Source of the DNA: Lactonifactor longoviformis DSM 17459
GTDB lineage: Bacteria > Bacillota > Clostridia > Lachnospirales > Lachnospiraceae
Assembly (NCBI RefSeq): GCF_900129135.1
Contig: NZ_FQVI01000005.1
Location: 71,437-135,436 of the forward strand
Direction: 5' to 3'
Length of the DNA stretch: 64,000 nt
Positions within the stretch are counted from its first letter, which is position 1, and each line of letters starts with the position of its first letter. Positions 19,386 to 27,817 of this stretch are shown here, piece by piece. Under the pieces are notes generated by a model, which was not told where the DNA came from, ran no database searches, and saw only the letters and a list, made by a program, of their open reading frames with translations. A program made the translations under genes and the position numbers.

Positions 19386-20744
19386 ATGCAAAAGAAGATT
19401 ATCAGCGTTTTATTGGCATCCGTTTTAGCAGTATCTGTTCTCAGCGGCTGCGGGAATTCCGGAGGGGATTCCAAGGACAGCAGTAAGAAATCGGAGGAAA
19501 CTGCAAAATCAGAAGATGGAAAGGTGAAGGTCAGGATTCTTACCAGATTCAGCAACCCGGACAGTGTGCGTGAGAGATATTTCATGGATATGGTAGCAAA
19601 GTTCCAGGAGGAGAATCAGGACATTGAACTGGAGGACGTATCTATATCCGATGAAGAATCCCATGACACTTTATTTAAGACCTCTGTGGCTTCGGGAGAT
19701 CCCATTGAAGTATTTAATTTTCTCGGCTATGCGGCAAATATAGATTATGTGAAAAACGGCGTGGTGACAGATATCTCTTCTCTGCTGGAAGAGGATCCGT
19801 CATGGACGGAGAACTATATTGACGCACTCTTTGCGCCGGTAGACTATTCCGCCTATGGAATCGAGGGTACCTACGGACTTCCCACTTCTCCCTACGGTGT
19901 CTGCTGTTTCTACAACAAGGCTATTTTTGATGAACTGGGAATGGAAATGCCGGAAACCTGGGAAGGAATTGAGGCGGCGGCTCCAAAACTGATTGAAGCG
20001 GGCTATATTCCCATGGCCTTCGGAGCAAAAGACAATTACCGTGCGGGACATTTCCTCACAGCGCTCTCTATGAAATACTACGGAGATCAGCTGAAGACAG
20101 ATTTAATTGACAATGAGAAAGCATGGAATGATCCGGAGATGCTTGGGCTGATCGAGAAAATGCAGAAATGGCAGGAGGACGGACTTTTCGGGGACAACAA
20201 CCTTGCCTATGATGCCAACGGTGAGCTGGCGAAGCTGGAAAATAAGGAAGCGGCTATTATCTTCAGCGGTTCCTGGAACATTGCAACGATCAATGAGTTT
20301 TCCAATATAGATGACATTGTCTGCAAGGGATTCCCGTATTTTGAGGAAAAACCGGAATACAAAGATGAATGGATGGGCGGACCGGATGATTTTATGGCTA
20401 TGACCTCCCAGCCGGGGGATCCGGACTATGACGCAACGGTTCGTGTGCTGAAATTCTTTACCTCCCAGGAGTATTATCAGGGACTGTATGAGGCACAGGC
20501 AGGTGCAGGGACCTATCCGGTTACATTCGGGGAGACGATCCAGGCAGACGCTCTGACCACAGAATTCAATGAGTACTATGGAAAAGCTTCTAATATGATA
20601 GGGGAAATCGAACAATTCTCACCTATGACCTCTCTGCTGGATGTAGTGAGAACAGAAGTGACAACCATTTTCTCAGGGGATAAGGCAAAGGATATCGCCG
20701 ACAGGATCCAGGGAGAAGTAGATACGTATAACGCAAGTAATTAG
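19386..20744 (+). CDS. ABC sugar-binding lipoprotein (MalE/UgpB class, SBP family 1)
   Basis: The 452-residue product has a lipoprotein signal peptide with lipobox LSGC (Cys near residue 22) and a Ser/Lys/Asp-rich tether, followed by a bacterial extracellular solute-binding protein family 1 fold (KVRILTRFSNPD, YNKAIFDELGMEMPETWE). It captures a sugar or oligosaccharide outside the cell and delivers it to the two permeases encoded next. The ATPase is missing; such systems often share a common MsmK-type ATPase encoded elsewhere. The SD GGGAGGG precedes ATG. It lies downstream of the YesM/YesN pair that probably controls it. Confidence 0.93.
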   Translation: MQKKIISVLLASVLAVSVLSGCGNSGGDSKDSSKKSEETAKSEDGKVKVRILTRFSNPDSVRERYFMDMVAKFQEENQDIELEDVSISDEESHDTLFKTSVASGDPIEVFNFLGYAANIDYVKNGVVTDISSLLEEDPSWTENYIDALFAPVDYSAYGIEGTYGLPTSPYGVCCFYNKAIFDELGMEMPETWEGIEAAAPKLIEAGYIPMAFGAKDNYRAGHFLTALSMKYYGDQLKTDLIDNEKAWNDPEMLGLIEKMQKWQEDGLFGDNNLAYDANGELAKLENKEAAIIFSGSWNIATINEFSNIDDIVCKGFPYFEEKPEYKDEWMGGPDDFMAMTSQPGDPDYDATVRVLKFFTSQEYYQGLYEAQAGAGTYPVTFGETIQADALTTEFNEYYGKASNMIGEIEQFSPMTSLLDVVRTEVTTIFSGDKAKDIADRIQGEVDTYNASN

Positions 20745-20759
20745 CAGATCTTGTACAGC

Positions 20760-20784
20760 ATGGCGGGAGAATTTCTCCCGCCAT
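20760..20784 (+). promoter_or_regulatory. Stem-loop between binding-protein and permease genes
   Basis: ATGGCGGGAGAA and TTCTCCCGCCAT pair as perfect 12-nt arms around a single base (the real loop will open a few pairs). There is no T-run. Such structures commonly protect the 3' end of binding-protein mRNA so that it is made in excess of the permeases. Confidence 0.75.
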
Positions 20785-20804
20785 ATTAAAAGGAGGTGTT
20801 TCCT

Positions 20805-21695
20805 ATGTTTGGCGTAATGAGCAGGAGAAAGAAAATAGAGGCCATACTGTTAAGTCTGCCGGCATTTCTGCTGTATTCTTTCATTTTTATTTATCCCATG
20901 ATCTCAGTATTCCGGCTTTCGCTCTTTAAGTGGAACGGAATCCCCAATTCTCCTCTTCAGTTTGTGGGCATCCAAAATTATCTTGCACTATTCGCAGACA
21001 GAAAGTTTTTTACCGCATTAACCAATGTTGGAATTTTTATCTTATCAGGGTGTATCCTGATTCTGCCGGTGGCAGTATTTCTGGCAACTGTTGTTCAGTC
21101 TAAATTAAGAGGAAAAAGATTGCTGAAGACCAGCTATTTCATGCCCCAGGTTATCAGTCGGACGGCCATCGCCCTTATGTGGTACTTCCTGCTGTATCCG
21201 GAAGGCGGTCCGCTGGCTACCCTGATACACGGTCTTGGCTTTGACAGTGTAAATGTCAACTTTCTGGGCAGCCAGACCTATGCTATCTATGCCATTACGG
21301 TGATTAATGCCTGGACCTATGCGGGGTTTAATATGCTGATATTCTCCGCGGGCCTTACGGCGATTCCCGAGGATGTGTATGAGGCGGCTAAGGTGGACGG
21401 CGCCAAAGGCTGGCAGAAGCTTCGCTATATAACGATTCCCATGTTAAAGAGCAGTTTCCAGATCTTTCTGCTGAACTGTGTGGTGGGTTCGATCACTACG
21501 TTTGAGATGGTATATGTTACAACAGGGGGAGGACCCGGAAGCGCATCAGAGGTGTTTGGTACATTGCTTTATAAAAATGCTTTTACCTATAACAATTATG
21601 GTTACTCTAATGCCATGGGTTCATTCCTGATTATTGCCTCCTTCCTGGCAAGCGTACTGCTCACAGGATTGTTTGCAAGAGGACAGAAAGAGTAG
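20805..21695 (+). CDS. ABC sugar permease, MalF/UgpA class
   Basis: The 296-residue integral membrane protein has six predicted helices and the conserved EAA loop EAAKVDGAKGWQKLRYITIP, which docks the ATPase. The start at ATG 20805 lies eight bases after AGGAGG; a GTG inside the SD at 20796 is not used. It forms the channel with the next gene product for import of the sugar bound by the preceding lipoprotein. Confidence 0.93.
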   Translation: MFGVMSRRKKIEAILLSLPAFLLYSFIFIYPMISVFRLSLFKWNGIPNSPLQFVGIQNYLALFADRKFFTALTNVGIFILSGCILILPVAVFLATVVQSKLRGKRLLKTSYFMPQVISRTAIALMWYFLLYPEGGPLATLIHGLGFDSVNVNFLGSQTYAIYAITVINAWTYAGFNMLIFSAGLTAIPEDVYEAAKVDGAKGWQKLRYITIPMLKSSFQIFLLNCVVGSITTFEMVYVTTGGGPGSASEVFGTLLYKNAFTYNNYGYSNAMGSFLIIASFLASVLLTGLFARGQKE

Positions 21696-21703
21696 GTGAC
21701 AGC

Positions 21704-22531
21704 ATGAAAAGATTAAAAGCAGGAGATATTATTTACCGGTTGTTTGCCATAGTATTTTTCCTTATCTTTATATATCCGATATATTTTACTGTGGTATCAT
21801 CTTTTAAAACAAATACAGAGATATGGAATACCATGTTTGCCCTGCCCTCGAAAATTGAGTGGAGCAACTATACATCTGCTATTTTCGATGTGGGGATCCT
21901 GCGGGCAGTTCTGAATTCCTTTATTTTCTCTTTTGGAGCGTGCATGGTGGTGGTGGTTTTTGTAACCATGGCAGCTTATGTGGCGGCAAGAAAACTGATT
22001 CGCTTTTCCGGCGCACTGCGTCTGTACTACCTGCTGGGACTTATGATTCCTCCGTATGCCATGCTGATTCCCATTGTTACCATGTTTACTAACTTTGGCT
22101 TTCGGGATAAATACTGGCCTATGATTCTGCTTTACGCAGCCATTAACTTTCCTATGAGCTTTTATCTCATTACAGGATACATAGAGGGGATCAGCAAAGA
22201 GCTGGATGAGGCGGCCATTGTGGACGGGTGCAGTACCACAGGAATTGTCTTTCGGATCATCTTCCCCATAGCAAGCCCGGGGATTTTTACAGGAGCGATT
22301 ATTTCGTTCCTCGCAGTATATAATGAGCTTATATTTGCCAATACCCTTTTGACAAATCAGGCTATGAAAACCATATCGGTAAGGCTTTTGGGCCTGCAGG
22401 GAGAGAGATTTACCAGTTACGGACCAATGTTTGCCTCCATAGTGCTTTCCATAGTGCCTATCCTGATTATCTATCTGATATTCCAGGAGAAGGTAGAGAG
22501 CGGTATGGCGGCAGGAGCAGTGAAAGGATAG
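21704..22531 (+). CDS. ABC sugar permease, MalG/UgpE class
   Basis: The 275-residue second permease has six predicted membrane helices and an EAA loop ELDEAAIVDGCSTTGIVFRI. It starts 8 bp after the first permease stop and completes the transmembrane part of the importer. As noted for the binding protein, no ATPase gene belongs to this operon. Confidence 0.93.
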   Translation: MKRLKAGDIIYRLFAIVFFLIFIYPIYFTVVSSFKTNTEIWNTMFALPSKIEWSNYTSAIFDVGILRAVLNSFIFSFGACMVVVVFVTMAAYVAARKLIRFSGALRLYYLLGLMIPPYAMLIPIVTMFTNFGFRDKYWPMILLYAAINFPMSFYLITGYIEGISKELDEAAIVDGCSTTGIVFRIIFPIASPGIFTGAIISFLAVYNELIFANTLLTNQAMKTISVRLLGLQGERFTSYGPMFASIVLSIVPILIIYLIFQEKVESGMAAGAVKG

Positions 22532-22539
22532 GTGAGAGT

Positions 22540-22947
22540 ATGGTGAAAAGTAAAAGACTGCAGCATATCGGTATTCTGGTTCCGGACGCTGAGGCTGCAG
22601 CAGAATGGTATATTGAGAAGTCTGATTTTGAAAAAAAGGCGGAGTTCACCGCCCAGGGAAGCCGGGTTATCTTCGTATATTCCAGGGATACAAAAGTAAT
22701 GTGCGAGCTGATACAGCGTCCGGCGGGGAGTGACGAGGCCGCAGATGTTGAGACGCACGGCGGAAGGATCGATCATATTGCCTATGAGGCAGAGGATCTG
22801 GAAAAAGAGTTTGCTCATGCCAAAGAGGCGGGGATGGATATCATCGAAGGCATAGTGGAAGTTCCGGAATTCTGGGAAAACGGATTCCAGTATTTTCTGG
22901 TGTACGGGGCCGGCGGTGAAAAGGTAGAGTATTGCAAAGTGCTGTAA
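22540..22947 (+). CDS. VOC-superfamily metalloprotein (glyoxalase/epimerase-like)
   Basis: The 135-residue protein has two betaalphabetabetabeta units typical of the vicinal oxygen chelate fold, starting LQHIGILVPDAEAAAEWY and GRIDHIAYEAEDLE and ending GEKVEYCKVL. The His and Glu positions fit a divalent metal site. Family members include glyoxalase I, methylmalonyl-CoA epimerase and dioxygenases, so the reaction cannot be assigned. Its place 8 bp after the permeases suggests it works on the imported sugar or a keto product. Confidence 0.8.
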   Translation: MVKSKRLQHIGILVPDAEAAAEWYIEKSDFEKKAEFTAQGSRVIFVYSRDTKVMCELIQRPAGSDEAADVETHGGRIDHIAYEAEDLEKEFAHAKEAGMDIIEGIVEVPEFWENGFQYFLVYGAGGEKVEYCKVL

Positions 22948-22982
22948 AACTAAAGATTCTGAAGGATGGGAGGTTTATTTAT

Positions 22983-24317
22983 ATGAAGACAAGAGTTGTG
23001 CCGCTGCAGTTTGCCAGTGTGGAGGACAAGGAGTTTCACCGGATATTAGATGCCCTGAAGAACATTTACAGGGAGGAAGTGGAGTTTTTGGACCCGGTCA
23101 GTGTTGGGGAGCCGGTTCCTGAGGCAGATGCTGTTTTATTTCCGGTCTTATGGGTGGAGGTATATAAGGAGATAGACACCCTTCTGGATACGATTCATCT
23201 TCCGGTGATTGTTTTAACCACAACAGTTGGAGTATCCCTGATGTTTGACTGGGAGGCAGTTGCCTATATGAAGTCAAAGGGGCTGCAGGTATTTAACCCC
23301 CACAGTGTGGAACTGGCAAAAACAGTGTTCCGGGCACTGGCCTTGAAGCGGGAGATGAAACATCAGAAATTCCTGATTTTCCAGGATACGCCGGGGGATG
23401 GGTTGATCCCGGAGCAGTTTAAGATCTTTTACTGGTGGAATGAAGAATGTACCCGCAGCATGCAGGAAAAATTTGGGATTACTATAGTAAGAAAGTCGTA
23501 CAAGGCTCTGGGAGAGAAGGCAAAATCTATATCCGATGATGATGCGCGCCGGGAGCTGAAGCGGTGGAATTTCCCCGAAGAGATCCCCTATGAGCGTCCG
23601 GTGCTGGGGGCGATTAAAATGTTCCTGGCCTTGAGAGAGGAGACGGATGCAGAGGGAGACGTTGTGGGCTGCGGTGTAAACTGCCTTAACGAAGCATACT
23701 TCAGCGATACAACTCCTTGCCTTGCATGGAACCTCCTGTATCAGGACCGGGGGATTATGTGGGTGTGCGAGGGAGATACTTCTTCTCTGATGACACAGTA
23801 TCTAATGGGAAAGACGATAGACAGCGCAATCTTTACCACCAATATCTATCCTTTCCTCTCTGGGATGCCTGCGCTCTCCCATGAGAAAATTCAGGAATTC
23901 CCCGATGTCCCGGATCCGGATGATCACGCACTTCTGGTGCACTGCGGTTATCTGGGCTGCGTACCCCAGTGTATGTCCAGAAAGTGGACCCTGCGCCCGC
24001 CGGTACTTGGCTGGCATTCCTGGGATTTGGTAGGCGAAAATGGCGTGGCAGTGGATGCAGAGGTTGAGACCGGGGATGTTACATTGTGCAAGCTGCACGG
24101 AGACTTTGAGAAGATTTTTGTGGAGAAGGCTGTTTTAGAGGAATATGTCCAGTATCCGGGATCGGACTGCCGGAACGGGGGACTTATCAAGGTGGCTGAC
24201 GGATATGATATGATGGAACGGATCTGCTCTCACCATGTGGTTGTACTGACCGGGAAGAGAAGCAATCAGATGAAGGCAGTGGGGGAGGTCTTTGGGATAG
24301 AAGTGGATTTGGGATAG
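22983..24317 (+). CDS. FucI/AraA-fold sugar isomerase-like protein
   Basis: The 444-residue protein starts at ATG 22983, nine bases after GGGAGG. Its layout (N-terminal Rossmann-like part with VLFPVLWVEVYKEID, a middle region, and a C-terminal part with GLIKVADGYDMMERICSHH) resembles the L-fucose/L-arabinose isomerase C-terminal-like superfamily, in which a metal site interconverts aldose and ketose. It is shorter than FucI (about 590 residues), and conserved metal ligands are not certain by eye. It closes the AraC/YesMN/ABC operon and would be the first catabolic step if the assignment holds. It could also be an oxidoreductase-like relative. Confidence 0.55.
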   Translation: MKTRVVPLQFASVEDKEFHRILDALKNIYREEVEFLDPVSVGEPVPEADAVLFPVLWVEVYKEIDTLLDTIHLPVIVLTTTVGVSLMFDWEAVAYMKSKGLQVFNPHSVELAKTVFRALALKREMKHQKFLIFQDTPGDGLIPEQFKIFYWWNEECTRSMQEKFGITIVRKSYKALGEKAKSISDDDARRELKRWNFPEEIPYERPVLGAIKMFLALREETDAEGDVVGCGVNCLNEAYFSDTTPCLAWNLLYQDRGIMWVCEGDTSSLMTQYLMGKTIDSAIFTTNIYPFLSGMPALSHEKIQEFPDVPDPDDHALLVHCGYLGCVPQCMSRKWTLRPPVLGWHSWDLVGENGVAVDAEVETGDVTLCKLHGDFEKIFVEKAVLEEYVQYPGSDCRNGGLIKVADGYDMMERICSHHVVVLTGKRSNQMKAVGEVFGIEVDLG

Positions 24318-24353
24318 TGTGACAGGGGGAATCCCCTCCGGAGCACCGTTCGC

Positions 24354-24402
24354 ATGCCCAGAGAATGCTTTATGTGCATTCTCTGGGCATTCTCTCTTTT
24401 TT
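24354..24402 (+). terminator. Rho-independent terminator of the MalEFG-type operon
   Basis: ATGCCCAGAGAATGC pairs with GCATTCTCTGGGCAT around a 7-nt loop and is followed by a T-rich tail ending in a run of seven T. This is one of the strongest terminators in the window. Confidence 0.95.
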
Positions 24403-24622
24403 TCGGCCTGGACTGCCGAAAAAATCTCCTGCGGAAATCCCGGTTTTGTCTAAGACTCTCTAACACTTCTGCGGAATCGTCCCCGGGAAACAGGCATCCC
24501 TCCCGGAGGCACAGGCAGCGCCCCAACGCGGACTCTCTCTCCTGGTTATCGGAAGCATTGAGTTAACCTGCCCGGACCTGTATCCGCCGCCCCCTTCTAT
24601 ATCTGTCCCCAACGCAATTAAT
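24403..24622. other. Spacer without a recognisable gene
   Basis: This stretch lies between the terminator and the stop of the convergent SDR gene. No frame has an SD, family motif or suitable length. Nothing else was recognised. Confidence 0.6.
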
Positions 24623-25429
24623 CTAAACATTATATGGTCTCTCCACCCCAAAATCCTCCCACGGCGCCCAGGGATCCTGGACGATGAATTTGCCTCCGGA
24701 GATATCCAGGATTTCTCCGGTAATAAATGAGGCGGCGTCAGATGCCAGGAATACTACCGGCCTGGCCACTTCCTCGGGTGCTCCCAGTCTCTGCAAGACA
24801 GAGGTATGGCAGAGATAATGCATTCCCTTATTTTTTAAAATACTATTTTTAACCATGTCTGAGGCTATCACTCCGGGGGCAACTGCATTTACCCGGATGT
24901 TGTACGGAGCAAGTTCCGAGGCCAGCATTCTTGTCATGGCATTGATTCCGCTTTTTGTCACGCCGTAGGCACCGATAGAAGTGGTAGGGATTCTGGAAGC
25001 CAGTGAGCTGGTGGATAGAATGCTTCCGCCGTGTTCTTTCATGTAGGGAAGTGCATATATAACCGCCCTCCAGACGGAAGACAGGTTGGAAGCCACAACG
25101 GAATCCCATGCGCTGTCCTCAAGCTGAGTCAGATAGCACATATGACTCTGGGCCGCGTTGTTAAATAATACGTCAATTCTCCCATAGGTGCTGCCTGCCT
25201 CCTCAATAAAATTTTTCAGCTGTTTGGGGTCTGAGATATCTGCAGCTGTCGCAGAGACAGATAAGTGCTTTTCCCGGGCCTCTTCCAGAAAACTTCTGAT
25301 TTTTTCAGGGGAGCGGGAGCATACGGTTACAAAAGCGCCTTCCTCAGCAAACTGGAAGGCCGCAGCCTTTCCGATACCGGCGGTTCCCCCTGTTATTACT
25401 ACAATTTTATTTTTCAGATGTAAATCCAT
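24623..25429 (-). CDS. SDR-family NAD(P)-dependent oxidoreductase
   Basis: The 268-residue protein is a classical short-chain dehydrogenase: cofactor motif TGGTAGIG near residue 14, NNAAQ in place of NNAG, catalytic Ser in STSSLASR and YGVTK as the YxxxK pair, then GEILDISGG near the C-terminus. It oxidises or reduces a hydroxyl or carbonyl of a small substrate, probably a sugar. AAAGGAG lies nine bases before ATG. It is divergent from the LacI-type regulator, and an operator identical to that before dhaK lies 54 bp upstream of its start, so it likely belongs to the same regulon as the catabolic block to the right. Confidence 0.9.
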   Translation of the reverse strand: MDLHLKNKIVVITGGTAGIGKAAAFQFAEEGAFVTVCSRSPEKIRSFLEEAREKHLSVSATAADISDPKQLKNFIEEAGSTYGRIDVLFNNAAQSHMCYLTQLEDSAWDSVVASNLSSVWRAVIYALPYMKEHGGSILSTSSLASRIPTTSIGAYGVTKSGINAMTRMLASELAPYNIRVNAVAPGVIASDMVKNSILKNKGMHYLCHTSVLQRLGAPEEVARPVVFLASDAASFITGEILDISGGKFIVQDPWAPWEDFGVERPYNV

Positions 25430-25482
25430 AGAGCGGTGCTCCTTTCTGTTCAGTACATAATGTGTATAGTTGTCTGAATAAA

Positions 25483-25496
25483 TGGAAGCGTTTCCA
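25483..25496. promoter_or_regulatory. Operator O1, LacI-type or cre
   Basis: TGGAAGCGTTTCCA is an inverted repeat centred on CG. It is identical to O3 and differs from O2 at one base. It lies upstream of the SDR gene. Confidence 0.85.
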
Positions 25497-25624
25497 CGTC
25501 AAAGGACAGGAGTATATATTTAAATTATCATATAATAGTAGAAAAAACAATAAAATGGCTAGAAAAACTTTTGAAATATGCGATTTAGACAAAATGATTT
25601 GCGTGAAATTGTATAAAAATACTA

Positions 25625-25653
25625 TTGAAAAATGTAAAAACCTGTGATAATGT
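25625..25653 (+). promoter_or_regulatory. Probable promoter of the LacI-type regulator gene
   Basis: TTGAAA (25625-25630) is followed by GATAAT (15-bp spacer) or TAATGT (17-bp spacer). O2 lies immediately downstream, where a bound repressor would block transcription. Confidence 0.45.
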
Positions 25654-25667
25654 ACATATATAGCAAA

Positions 25668-25681
25668 TGGAAGCGATTCCA
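25668..25681. promoter_or_regulatory. Operator O2, overlapping the regulator's own leader
   Basis: TGGAAGCGATTCCA lies between the probable promoter and the SD of the LacI-type gene, consistent with autoregulation. Confidence 0.85.
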
Positions 25682-25697
25682 CAAAAGGAGTATATAC

Positions 25698-26705
25698 GTG
25701 CAGAGTAAAATGACAATTGAAGACATTGCGGAAAAGGCCGGTGTGGGCAAGGCAACGGTATCGAGAGTATTGAATCATACCGGGTATGTCAGTGAAAAGA
25801 CAAGGAAAAAGATAGAGAGAGTAATAGAAAACTGTGACTATGTGCCCTCCGCCACGGCCAGGAATTTTGCCAGACAGGACAGCAATATGGTGGGAGTCAT
25901 TGTTCCCGAGGCACATAATCCATACTTTGCCGCTGCGGTAGAGGGAATTTCAGGAGTCTTGGAGGAAAGTGAACTGCTCTTGATCCTGTGCAATTCCAAT
26001 AAGAATTTTAAAAAAGAAGAGAGAAAGCTTCATTTACTAAAGCAGCAGAAGCTAAAGGGGCTCATTATCACTCCATCCATCAATGATATGGATCTAAAAG
26101 AAATCAAGGAATACAAGGAGCTGATCCACTCTCTGCATATCCCGGTCGTCTTTATGGATTCCGGTCTGGATTTTTATGAATGGGACCTGGTATATTTTGA
26201 TAATGTGGCGGGAGCCTATAATGCAACAAAAGCCATGATCCAGGAGGGCTGCAGAGATATCGGAATTATAACAGGGGATCTTAATACAAAGACAGCCCGG
26301 GATCGGTATGAAGGTTATTTAAGGGCATTGGAGGAGAATAGTATTCCCTTGGATCAGAAAAAGGTATATCAGGGAGACTTTACCACGCAGACCGCATATG
26401 AGATGACGAAAAAGATTCTGCAGTCAGGGGAATATCCAAAAACATTTTTCACTACAAACAACCTGACGACCATAGGATTTATCAAAGCGGTTTATGATGC
26501 AAGGCTGGAGCTGGGGAGGGATATCAACTGTATTTCTTTTGATAAGCTGGATACCTTTGAGGAGCTGAGATACAGTTATATTGAACGGGATCCTATGAAG
26601 ATGGGCAGCCTGGCAGCCGCTATGCTGATGGAGCGCGTAAGAGATCCCGAACTGCCTGCCAGAAAATATTATATGCCGTCCAAGATTAAGATCGACTTAT
26701 CCTGA
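25698..26705 (+). CDS. LacI-family transcriptional regulator
   Basis: The 335-residue protein has the N-terminal LacI helix-turn-helix (IEDIAEKAGVGKATVSRVLN) with the hinge region YVPSATARNFA, then a periplasmic-binding-protein-like effector domain (VGVIVPEAHNPYFAA, LIITPS, GDLNTKTARDRYEGY). Translation starts at GTG 25698, seven bases after GGAG; an ATG four codons later is a possible alternative, whereas any start further upstream would run through operator O2 and is excluded. Three near-identical operators flank it, so it probably represses the SDR, itself and the dhaK operon until a sugar or sugar phosphate binds. Confidence 0.93.
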   Translation: MQSKMTIEDIAEKAGVGKATVSRVLNHTGYVSEKTRKKIERVIENCDYVPSATARNFARQDSNMVGVIVPEAHNPYFAAAVEGISGVLEESELLLILCNSNKNFKKEERKLHLLKQQKLKGLIITPSINDMDLKEIKEYKELIHSLHIPVVFMDSGLDFYEWDLVYFDNVAGAYNATKAMIQEGCRDIGIITGDLNTKTARDRYEGYLRALEENSIPLDQKKVYQGDFTTQTAYEMTKKILQSGEYPKTFFTTNNLTTIGFIKAVYDARLELGRDINCISFDKLDTFEELRYSYIERDPMKMGSLAAAMLMERVRDPELPARKYYMPSKIKIDLS

Positions 26706-26723
26706 TAGTCCGGACAAAGGTTA

Positions 26724-26757
26724 TTTTATAATCCAGATAATTATCTGGATTATAAAA
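26724..26757. repeat. 34-bp perfect palindrome
   Basis: Two 17-nt arms (26724-26740 and 26741-26757; TTTTATAATCCAGATAA and its exact complement) abut without a spacer. It lies between the LacI-type stop and O3. A TATAAT hexamer lies in the left arm and TATAAA in the right. It may be a terminator-like hairpin, a cruciform, or a binding site for a second regulator. Confidence 0.9.
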
Positions 26758-26767
26758 AGGGAAAATA

Positions 26768-26781
26768 TGGAAGCGTTTCCA
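26768..26781. promoter_or_regulatory. Operator O3, upstream of dhaK
   Basis: TGGAAGCGTTTCCA, identical to O1, lies 22 bp before ATG 26804 and just downstream of the TATAAA at 26751-26756, a position suited to repression of the catabolic operon. Confidence 0.85.
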
Positions 26782-26803
26782 CAAAAGAAGGAGGAAGCAG
26801 AAT

Positions 26804-27796
26804 ATGGTAAAGAAAATCATGAATGAACCACAGAACATTGTAGATGAGATGCTGGAGGGGTTCGTATTTGCCCATCCGGAACTCCAGTGGTTCAGGGAAC
26901 ACAGGGTGGTATCTCTGAAGGAGAAGAAAAAGGGGAAAGTAGGGGTTATGTCTGTGGGAGGAAGCGGGCACGAGCCGGCCCATGCAGGTTACATAGGTAA
27001 GGGAATGCTGGACGCTGCGGTGGCAGGAAATCTGTTCGCCTCTCCCTCCCCGGATCAGATGCTGAAAGCCATAGAGGATATTGATACAGGGGCCGGCGTG
27101 CTGGTAGTCCTGAAAAACTACTCCGGGGATCTGATGAACTTTTCCATTGCAAAGGAATTGGCAGAAGCCCAGGGAATTTCTGTGGAAAGTGTAGTGGTAA
27201 AGGATGATGTTGCCGTACCGGACAGCACATATTCTACGGGACGGCGGGGAATCGCAGGCACGGTATTTGTACATAAGATTGCGGGGGCGCGGGCGGCAGA
27301 AGGTGCCGATCTGACGCAGGTAAAGCGGTCTGCCCAAAAGGCAGCGGACAATGTGAGAAGTATGGGAATGTCTATGAGCGCTTGCATCCTGCCGGGGCTG
27401 GACAAACCAGGATTTTCCCTGGGAGAGGATGAGATAGAGATAGGAATGGGGATTCACGGGGAACCCGGAATACAGAAATCAGGTGTAAAAACAGCGGATG
27501 AACTGGCAGAGATTCTTCTGGAGAAAATCATGGAGGACTTGGATTACCGTTCCTGTGAAGCAGCGCTTATGATTAACGGACTGGGGGGAACGCCTCTGAT
27601 GGAACTCTATGTACTGGCGGCCAGTGTGAAAAAACTGCTGGTACAGAAGGAGATCTGTGCCTGCCGGGTTTATGTGGGAAATTATATGACATCCCTGGAG
27701 ATGGCGGGCTGTTCGCTCTCTATGCTGAAGCTGGACGATGAACTGAAGAGGCTGCTGCAGGCCCCGTGCGCATCTCCGGCAATGACACTGCAGTAA
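26804..27796 (+). CDS. dhaK: Dihydroxyacetone kinase subunit DhaK
   Basis: DhaK binds the carbonyl substrate covalently through a histidine and is phosphorylated with help from DhaL. The 330-residue protein has GGSGHEPAHAG near residue 50, YSGDLMNF, and the substrate-binding His in GIHGEPG. AAGGAGG precedes ATG. The next gene is DhaL, but no DhaM (the phosphotransferase-linked donor subunit) is nearby. The pair may use ATP, may share a distant DhaM, or may act on a tetrulose rather than dihydroxyacetone, as described for some DhaK homologues. It is the first gene of the large catabolic operon controlled by O3. Confidence 0.93.
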   Translation: MVKKIMNEPQNIVDEMLEGFVFAHPELQWFREHRVVSLKEKKKGKVGVMSVGGSGHEPAHAGYIGKGMLDAAVAGNLFASPSPDQMLKAIEDIDTGAGVLVVLKNYSGDLMNFSIAKELAEAQGISVESVVVKDDVAVPDSTYSTGRRGIAGTVFVHKIAGARAAEGADLTQVKRSAQKAADNVRSMGMSMSACILPGLDKPGFSLGEDEIEIGMGIHGEPGIQKSGVKTADELAEILLEKIMEDLDYRSCEAALMINGLGGTPLMELYVLAASVKKLLVQKEICACRVYVGNYMTSLEMAGCSLSMLKLDDELKRLLQAPCASPAMTLQ

Positions 27797-27817
27797 AGGA
27801 AGGAGGATTACGATCAT

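Noticed and set aside
22932-22982. Upstream extension of the FucI-like gene
   Set aside because: ATG 22983 has a well-placed GGGAGG, and the extension would overlap the VOC gene.
24266-24566. Short frames on both strands around the terminator
   Set aside because: They arise from the hairpin and flanks; no SD and no similarity to known families.
25462-25647. 61-codon open frame in the SDR-LacI intergenic region
   Set aside because: It spans operator O1 and AT-rich promoter DNA; no SD.
25483-26781. Operators as pure CcpA cre sites
   Set aside because: They do fit cre, but three near-identical copies around a LacI-type gene favour its own operators. The cre reading is kept only as an alternative.
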